Below, piece by piece: positions 57,582 through 64,000 of a DNA stretch of 64,000 bases (its first letter is position 1; every line of letters starts with the position of its first letter). A model generated the notes under the pieces. That model saw only the letters and a list, made by a program, of their open reading frames with translations, was not told the DNA's origin and did no database searches. The position numbers were made by a program, and so were the translations under genes. Source of the stretch: Oenanthe sinensis (Eukaryota > Streptophyta > Magnoliopsida > Apiales > Apiaceae); NCBI GenBank assembly GCA_028671895.1, contig CM053800.1, forward strand, positions 25,255,886 through 25,319,885, in the 5' to 3' direction.

Positions 57582-58693
57582 TCTTAGGAATCCACATGTA
57601 ATTTGATGATAACATTAATCTTAGAATCATAGAAATTTTATTTGATGTAACTGATCAATTGATATGAAAGTTATAAATATAAATTGATCAAGAAACCATT
57701 TATCAGTTGAAGTGTTTATCTGAATCAACTGATAATTTGGATAGTAGCATAGGTGTACTTAGTCCATTTCAATCGATAAGGTGTAAATCAATTGATATTT
57801 TATTCATCAATTGATGTTAGAGTCGATTGATATGATCATCAATTGATGTGTGAATTAAACTGTCAAATTGTAATTATGTGAAGACAGGAAATTACACAAG
57901 TGAAGGATGATCAATTGATATTGAAGCATCGATGGATGAGAGATCAATCGAAGAAACCAAGTCAAGAGTTGAAGACCATCAACTGATGTGAAGACCTATC
58001 GATTGATGTATCGATTGATATCATTTATCAATCGATAAGGCAACTTACTTATCAATCGATGGATATCAAGATCGATCGAAGAACATTATCAGTTGATGAA
58101 TTAAGGAAGAGTCAATTGATATGCTTAACAGCAAATTATCAATTGACTGTGACAAAAAGGCAATCTGTCAGAGATCCAAAAAGGCAAAAGAACACCTATG
58201 GAAGAGAGTCTATGATGGCTGTGAAGACTTAATCAGAAGCTGTCTTTCAAACCTTTATTCTAAAATAAAAAAAGGTAAAAGGAAGGTAGGTAGAAACAAT
58301 CCTAGAATATGAATTGTAAAATCACACTTGTGGTATATAAACAAGTGTAGCAGCATTATTAGAAAACAGACAAGTTAGACAATATTTCTTAATCAACTGT
58401 TCTAGTTTGATAGCAGATTTATAAGAACAGTTGATTTGTTTTCTAATCTTGTAAAAGTGCAACTAGGTTTCTTTTAACCTAGGAACATTGAGCAAAAATA
58501 TACACTGATGGAAAAACCAATCCATCAGTAATTTTAAATCTGTTTGTTCAGTTTATTTTTCAGTCGAAATTTGTTTGAACATATTCTCTCTAATTCTCAA
58601 ACATCAATAACAAATATTAGAACAAGAAAAAAGTTTTAATATTTGTATTCAACCCCCCCTTCTAAAATATTGACATTGTTCCAGGGAATAACA
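57582..58693 (+). repeat. S 3' LTR
   Basis: It is the partner of 45811-46926. Its second base is C instead of G (TC for the usual TG), a change that arose after insertion or damaged the end. Confidence 0.94.
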
Positions 58694-58698
58694 TATCT
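58694..58698. repeat. Target site duplication of S, right copy (TATCT)
   Basis: It matches 45806-45810. Confidence 0.93.
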
Positions 58699-60705
58699 TA
58701 AAGAAAATTTCTATTGGTATCATGTTCTTAAATTATAAATCTTTAGAACCGACAAAACTCTTTTACTAAAAGTGCTTTAATGCAATCCATTACCATTCTT
58801 TATTATATTTTTCCTTCTCATTAGGATGAAAAATATATTTTGGAATGTTAAGGGGATTATCTTTTAATCTTGATTGATTCTTTCCGATTAGCTCCCAGAG
58901 GCTATAGAAGCTGGCCAAGAGGTTGAAAACCCATCAATCTCTTACCCAGGCCTTAGTACCAAACACTCACTCATCCACTTCTATATATTCACCCTCGGAG
59001 ATATAAGGAAACTTTGTTAGTTAGAGGTTGATAAGGGAGAAACTGCACTTGATACAGCAAATAAGGATGAAGTCGGAAGTGCACCCACAGCTCTACCTCC
59101 AGAGAAGCAAAGTAGTATATAAATGAGGTAATTGTAAGTTCATCTACATCTTCTCAAAAGGATGCAGAGCTGAAAAGGTAATAAAACTGTCTCTGGAATC
59201 ATTCTCTCAACAGGGTGAGTCCATTGAAATTCTCTCGTCAGCCAGAGCATCTTGTAATGAGTCAAGCACACCACTGACACATACGCTGATGGTAAACCTA
59301 AACAGATAAATTCTAGGAACACATTGAAAGACGTGCACAGTGTGAGGTATAGGCATTCAGAGGAGATACGGACTCTAGCCATACTTTACATTGTCCAAGT
59401 ATCTACCTCAAACAGAAGTTAATCTTCTGCATCCCGAAAGGGAGATCTCTTGTTCAGATTTATCTGGGCTTGAGAGGCAACTACTTGACAAGAATTCTTC
59501 GGATGAGTGAAGTAGGGTATTTATACAAAATTCCCGTCATAGGGTTACGAGGGAAACGTAGACTCTAAATTGTCATTCATTATATTGCATATTACGTCGC
59601 CCCTCCTGGAAAGAACATTTCCAGATCCTGAAAAGGAATGTCCACATCCTGTTTACGGAGAAGGTGTCAGGAAACTCCTTGATAGAATAAGGCAGGATTC
59701 TCTAACAGATATTAATATCTTTGGATAACCCATCTCAAAGAAGTGAGGCTCCACTAGACAGTGATTTAGCAAATGCTATTGAGTCTGGTGCTGAGACAAT
59801 GCTTATGCATGATAGATCAAGAACACCTCTACAAGGCAATTCTCCACTTGATAGTGATTCTGTTCATTCTGATGAATCAGGTGTTGGGAATATAACTGAA
59901 TTAACGGATTTCACTTGCAGGTACATAATTCTATTTTTGGAATGCAGAGTGAAAGTGAGAGAGAGAAACACTTAAGTGAAAGTGAGGGAGAGATACACTT
60001 GAGTGAGAGATAGGGAGAGAAAGAGTGAAACACTTCAAAGTGCTCGATACTTAAGTGTAAACACCAACAGAATGTAGTAGAAGTGAGGAAACAATTGATC
60101 AAACACTTAACCTTGCTACATGCTACTTCTAAAAGAAAAGCTACTATATTTTCCCAATCAATGACAGACGAGAATCTTCTTTTGAAGACAAGCCATTCAA
60201 AAGATGGGCCATTGGAGGATTCCTCAACTAATGGGGAGAATTTAGTAAGAAAAAGGAAAAAGGAGAAGTTAATAAAGTCTTATCTTCATATCCTTAGGAG
60301 AAGTTAATATCCTTAGGGGGAGAATTTAGACAAGAAAAAGAAGAAGAATTACATTTTCAGGGGGAGAACATTACTTGAGCAATGTTTTATGTGCTATTGA
60401 AGACGTTCCCAGGTATTTTAATTCTTATGAAGCTCTGTTCATGATAAGTTCTTTAAGTTCAAACTATGAAGGATTTTGAAGCAGATGAAGCTCAAACATA
60501 GAGGAAATGAAGATGATACTAGAAGAATATCAGTTCAGTACTAAAGGAACAAACATCTTTTATTTCAGTTACACAAGAAATCTAGAAATGCAGAATTTGA
60601 TCCAGAAAAACCAGTAACATTATTTACAAGTTCCGGACTATTACTTTGTCTAGTTGTTAGTTGAATTATCTTCTCTATGGGATTTGTTTGCTAAGTTTAA
60701 CAATC
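58699..60705 (+). pseudogene. X2 ORF3 remnant and 3' untranslated part
   Basis: It is decayed. Short open pieces at 59721-59975 (Ser-, Asp- and Glu-rich) and 60083-60307 (basic end with 'KRKATIF' and lysine runs) resemble the composition and place of a Sirevirus ORF3, but I find no firm alignment with S or R ORF3. Several GGGGGA runs (about 60314, 60359 and 60709) look like repeated polypurine tracts, a known Sirevirus habit. The first 160 bases are AT-rich and non-coding. Confidence 0.5.
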
Positions 60706-60718
60706 AAATAGGGGGGAT
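60706..60718 (+). other. X2 polypurine tract
   Basis: AAATAGGGGGGAT directly before the 3' LTR. Confidence 0.9.
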
Positions 60719-62529
60719 TGTTGGTGAGATTACGAAGCTGTATGAATAGTAATCGTGATAACTCAACACTAGAACATGACAATTAAATAATACTACGCCT
60801 ACACAAAAATCAGGATGAAATGAAGACAAGGCAGATACAGTGAATCAAGACATTAAAAGAAGTTTTGAAGTCTACTACAGGTCACTGAAAGAAGTTCATT
60901 AACATGTTCAAGCCTCAGTGAAGAATAATGTGTAAAGACTTTCAGGGTTTCAGAAGTGTTGAAGATTCAGTATAGAAGTGCCACAAGAAGATTTCATTAT
61001 AAAAGCATTGATTGAAGATAGACAGTGTTCGAAGCATAGGAATCTAGTCAAGGTAAAGACATTATACTCACTGAAAAAAGTTCAGTTATATGTTCAAACG
61101 TCAGTGAAGAACAGAGAATGAAGTATTCAAAATTGTGGTAGTAATGGAGACGTTGTCCAAGTAACAGAAAAGATTCCAGTGAAGTTACAGTGTTTATTGA
61201 CAGTCAGTGTTCGAAGCAATGAAGTTGCTGAAAACTTAACAATGTACATAAGACAATAATACGAAGACCTGGATCGAAGTTACTCATTTATGAACCAGAC
61301 CAGTTGCACTAGGCGTCAGCAGTTTGTGAAAGGAATATGAGTATTAACAATAGAAGAATTGTTAAGTTGAAGAACGTACTTGGAAAGAACGGTTATTTGT
61401 TCAGGTACGAAAAGTGATTTGTAGAGACTACAGCCAAATATCTAAACAGCTAAACAACTAGCAGCTAAACAGCTCAAAGGGTACAGGGTGCAAAGTGTCA
61501 CAACCTTGGTATGAAAAGTGAAAGTTTCTGAACTATAGTTGAAGAATAGAAATAGCTCAGGGTACAGGGTGTAATGTGACAAGACTTTGGTACAAGAAAT
61601 GAAAGTTGGAGAACTTCAGTCAAGGAATGAAAAAAGGGTCAAAGTGCAGTGATCAAATTGCACTTTGACCAATAAAAATATAAAGCTAAACAAACAGTCA
61701 AGCGCCATTTACATGAATAGTAAGGCGCAACAAAACAGGCGTAACAAACTTGAAGAATTTTTTAAGTGATCAACTTTAAGTGGCGTCACTACAGGGCAGT
61801 CAATGTGCAGGCGCAAAAAAAAGGCCAATTGACAATTAAAATTATACTCCATTTTTGTTGTGCCTCCCCTGTGCATTACATGTATAGGGCGCAACAAAAA
61901 TACACTGGCGCAACAAAACATTCCAAGCCCCACTTAACCCCTCAGCCAATCAAATTACAGCAGCTACTTCATTGATTTAAAGACTACACCAATTAAAGAA
62001 GAGGAGTCGTCTTCTCCAACAAAAAATATGTAGGGAGCTTCTGCCATGGCCGGAGCAAAAAGAGATAATTTATACACACCCATATTTTGTTCCTGGTCAG
62101 ATATTAGGACCCGGTTTTTTAACAAAAAATGCTCAGGGGTCCTAGATATCATTCCCTACGGACTCAGTTTTTCCTTGTACTAATTTAGATATATTTGTAT
62201 AGGAACTGAGCCTAATATTTTTGTGTTAGTAGCAAAGAACTAATTTGTTCTTTGGAAACCATTTATATTTTTAACTGGGTGTAGCACCCCTCTGGATTTA
62301 TATAAGAAAGATATATTCCCGGAAAGTTGTCTCATTTACTTGCTAATTTTCTTGAACCTAATTGATTTATCCGGACAAACAGAAAATTAGTAGGCAGTTC
62401 ACCTAAACACTAAAAATGGTCAAACCCACTCTGAAGTAATAATTTATTTATCCGCAAATTCTGAAAAGAATTTAAATTATTGTGAATATCGTATTCAACC
62501 CCCCTTCTACGATACTTCGGGGCCCAACA
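60719..62529 (+). repeat. X2 3' LTR
   Basis: It is the partner of 30275-32119, 34 bases shorter, mostly from one deletion near 61055. A TATA box TATATAAG lies at 62299-62306, better kept than in the 5' LTR. The hairpin GGGTG-TAG-CACCC is at 62277-62289. Confidence 0.93.
62299..62306 (+). promoter_or_regulatory. Probable TATA box of the X2 LTR (3' copy)
   Basis: TATATAAG, ten bases after the small hairpin. The 5' LTR copy is mutated to TTTAAATAC. Confidence 0.55.
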
Positions 62530-62534
62530 AAAAT
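62530..62534. repeat. Target site duplication of X2, right copy (AAAAT)
   Basis: It matches 30270-30274. X1 sequence resumes here. Confidence 0.92.
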
Positions 62535-64000
62535 CTCATCTGCAAGGAATTCTTAAATGAGTTCATAAGTATTAAAATTTTCATATTTAAGGACTTGTGA
62601 ATTTGTTTAAAATCCAGTACCTCGTGCTTTTTGCTATTAGTTTAATTATCGTGTTTACAATGTTTTATGCATATGTGATAGTTAAATGATTTAGCATAAG
62701 TTAGCAGCATAATTATTTGTATGTTAAATATTTGATGAATATTAGTCAATGATATCTTTCTTAATTGCTCTGATATTTTACTCTAATATTTTTAAATATT
62801 TTATTACAAATAATTGTTGTATTTTTGGTATTAGTGACGTTATTTAGAATTTTTGTTTTAAGTAATTAATGCTTATTTCAAAATCACTAATATTGGAAGA
62901 AAAAGTATTTTCTAAGTCATGTGTATAAGATTCTCAATATTTTATATACTTGAAAAATATTTCTAAAATTTGATTTTATTTGCGAGGAGTTGTAATTAGG
63001 ATCACAAGTATTAAATGTCAATATTTAAAGGACTTGTGAATTTCTTTTCAACTATTTTCTCGAGCTTACGTATATCATTAATAATTTTTATGAGTATAAT
63101 TGCAATATGTTTGACTGACGATTATTAAATATGGCGTATGAAATTAGATGTTAATATTCAAAATTATGGATATTTAGTATTTAGTGAAATTATATTATCT
63201 TATTAAAATTATGGATTGAAACAACTCAATGTTTATTAGTTTCATAATTTTGATTTGATAAAATATTAGAAGTATAATTTCTTGCATTTTGAAATTATTG
63301 ATAAATATCAAGTAATGATATTTTGTTAATATTTTTGTACAATTAATTGTGATATTTTTAATATTAGTGATAATACATGTTGTTTATATTAAATCACTAA
63401 TAATAAAATATGTCTAAATGCTTATTGTTCTACTGAATAATTGTCACATGTTATTTGATTTTTATATGCATGTTTGTGGTAACTGTTTAGTATTGCATGA
63501 GTATTGTTATTAGTTTTCTTTCTTTGACTGAATTTTAAATCTGAATGTATTTAAAAGAAATTCTTGCTTATTTTTTTTCTAAAATATTTTATCTTACAAT
63601 ACATTTACTTTCTATCAGTTTTAAAGAAGAAAACATCAAATTTCTTTTTTGAAAATCTTTTAATTTACAGTCCTACTTGGATTTCTAAAACCTAGGGTAT
63701 GAATCAATCATTTTTAAAGATAATATTTCTTTAAATCTCAAAATCTTTTATCATCTGTCCAAAGCTTGTTTTAAATACTATATTTTTAAAATAGTTTTCT
63801 CTCTTAATTTATTTCCTGTTAAAGTGGAAGAAACTTTGTGACTGCTATTTTATTCGGAGAAATTATTTTTACTTTGAGGTGTCAATCACTTGTAAAATTA
63901 TTTGTTTTCAAACACTTGTTTCAATGTATGTTTCACATTGATTCATAGTACCTAAACAATGATTGTTGCTTTGAAGGCCTAGTACTGTATTGCTAAAAAT
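62535..64000 (+). other. X1 AT-rich non-coding region after pol
   Basis: It continues X1 past the X2 insertion and aligns with X2 44010-45500 throughout, including both separated TAGTGAT/ATCACTA inverted repeats (about 62832 with 62884, and 63365 with 63402). No coding frame. It runs off the right edge. Confidence 0.8.

Larger units (their letters stand above)
45811..58693 (+). mobile_element. Element S: nearly complete Sirevirus-like Ty1/copia retrotransposon
   Basis: LTRs of 1,116 and 1,112 bases, a primer site, gag, an open pol, a spacer with a probable promoter, a long ORF3 and a polypurine tract lie in order, bracketed by TATCT. The copia domain order plus a large ORF after pol fits the Sirevirus (SIRE/Maximus) lineage. 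The LTRs differ by about 22 substitutions and a few one- or two-base indels (about 2%), which suggests an insertion under about a million years old at rates often used for plants. Defects seen: a gag stop, a gag frameshift, an integrase His-to-Tyr change and an ORF3 frameshift. Confidence 0.95.
30275..62529 (+). mobile_element. Element X2: Sirevirus-like copia element, 32 kb with its nested insertions, inserted in its own relative X1
   Basis: LTRs of 1,845 and 1,811 bases, a perfect iMet-type primer site, decayed gag, RT-RNase H and ORF3 remnants, and a polypurine tract lie in order. A five-base target duplication (AAAAT) brackets it. Without T and S it would be about 11.4 kb. The LTRs differ by about 4% by eye, plus indels. 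Its internal part 43157-45500 matches X1 29431-30274 plus 62530-64000, so X1 and X2 are one family. Protease and integrase seem to be missing between 42224 and 42990. Confidence 0.9.

Noticed and set aside
1..64000. Host genes, tRNA or rRNA genes
   Set aside because: Every recognisable protein segment belongs to a retrotransposon; I saw no structured RNA gene by eye, although a tRNA search program was not run.

Overview
This window is a nested stack of plant LTR retrotransposons. I see no host gene, no rRNA or tRNA gene and no CRISPR array. The AT-rich sequence, the Ty1/copia and Ty3/gypsy families present, initiator-Met-type primer binding sites and insertions inside insertions all point to a repeat-rich intergenic region of a large plant genome, probably a dicot. 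The species cannot be named from this sequence.

I use letters for the elements. R (minus strand, 1 to 18763, running off the left edge) is a decayed Sirevirus-like Ty1/copia element with gag, pol and a long third ORF (ORF3). P (minus, 8753-17387) is a copia element with 1.6 kb LTRs that landed inside R's gag and made a CCCTT target duplication. 18764-19449 is unassigned. X1 (plus) is an old Sirevirus-like element seen only as pieces at 19450-21098, 29431-30274 and 62530-64000. Q (minus, 21099-29430), a relative of P, sits in X1. X2 (plus, 30275-62529, target duplication AAAAT) also sits in X1 and belongs to the same family as X1. X2 in turn holds T (minus, 32475-40563, target duplication ATTAT), a Ty3/gypsy gag-protease element, and S (plus, 45811-58693, target duplication TATCT), a nearly complete Sirevirus-like element.

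S is the best preserved. It has matching LTRs, a primer site, a gag with one stop and one frameshift, an unbroken 1,096-codon pol (protease, integrase, reverse transcriptase, RNase H), a probable internal promoter, an ORF3 of about 1,350 codons with one frameshift, and a polypurine tract. LTR differences judged by eye fit the nesting order: X2 about 4%, S about 2%, T under 1%.

The most interesting signal cuts across the elements. Each family carries its own short self-complementary or both-strand motif, repeated many times. S uses TCAATCGAT/TCAATTGAT, R uses AGACTCTGA/TCAGAGTCT, X2 uses GGCGCAACAAA, and T uses TCGACCTC/GAGGTCGA. In both S and R the motif is clustered at matching places: the LTR upstream of the TATA box, the gag tail, the integrase-RT linker, the pol-ORF3 gap and the middle of ORF3. 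In S the coding clusters keep one frame, reading Ser-x-Asp. In R they read Asp/Glu-Ser. Palindromic repeat clusters are known in Sirevirus LTRs; the spread of one family-specific motif into coding linkers and ahead of a second promoter is what I flag as possibly undescribed.
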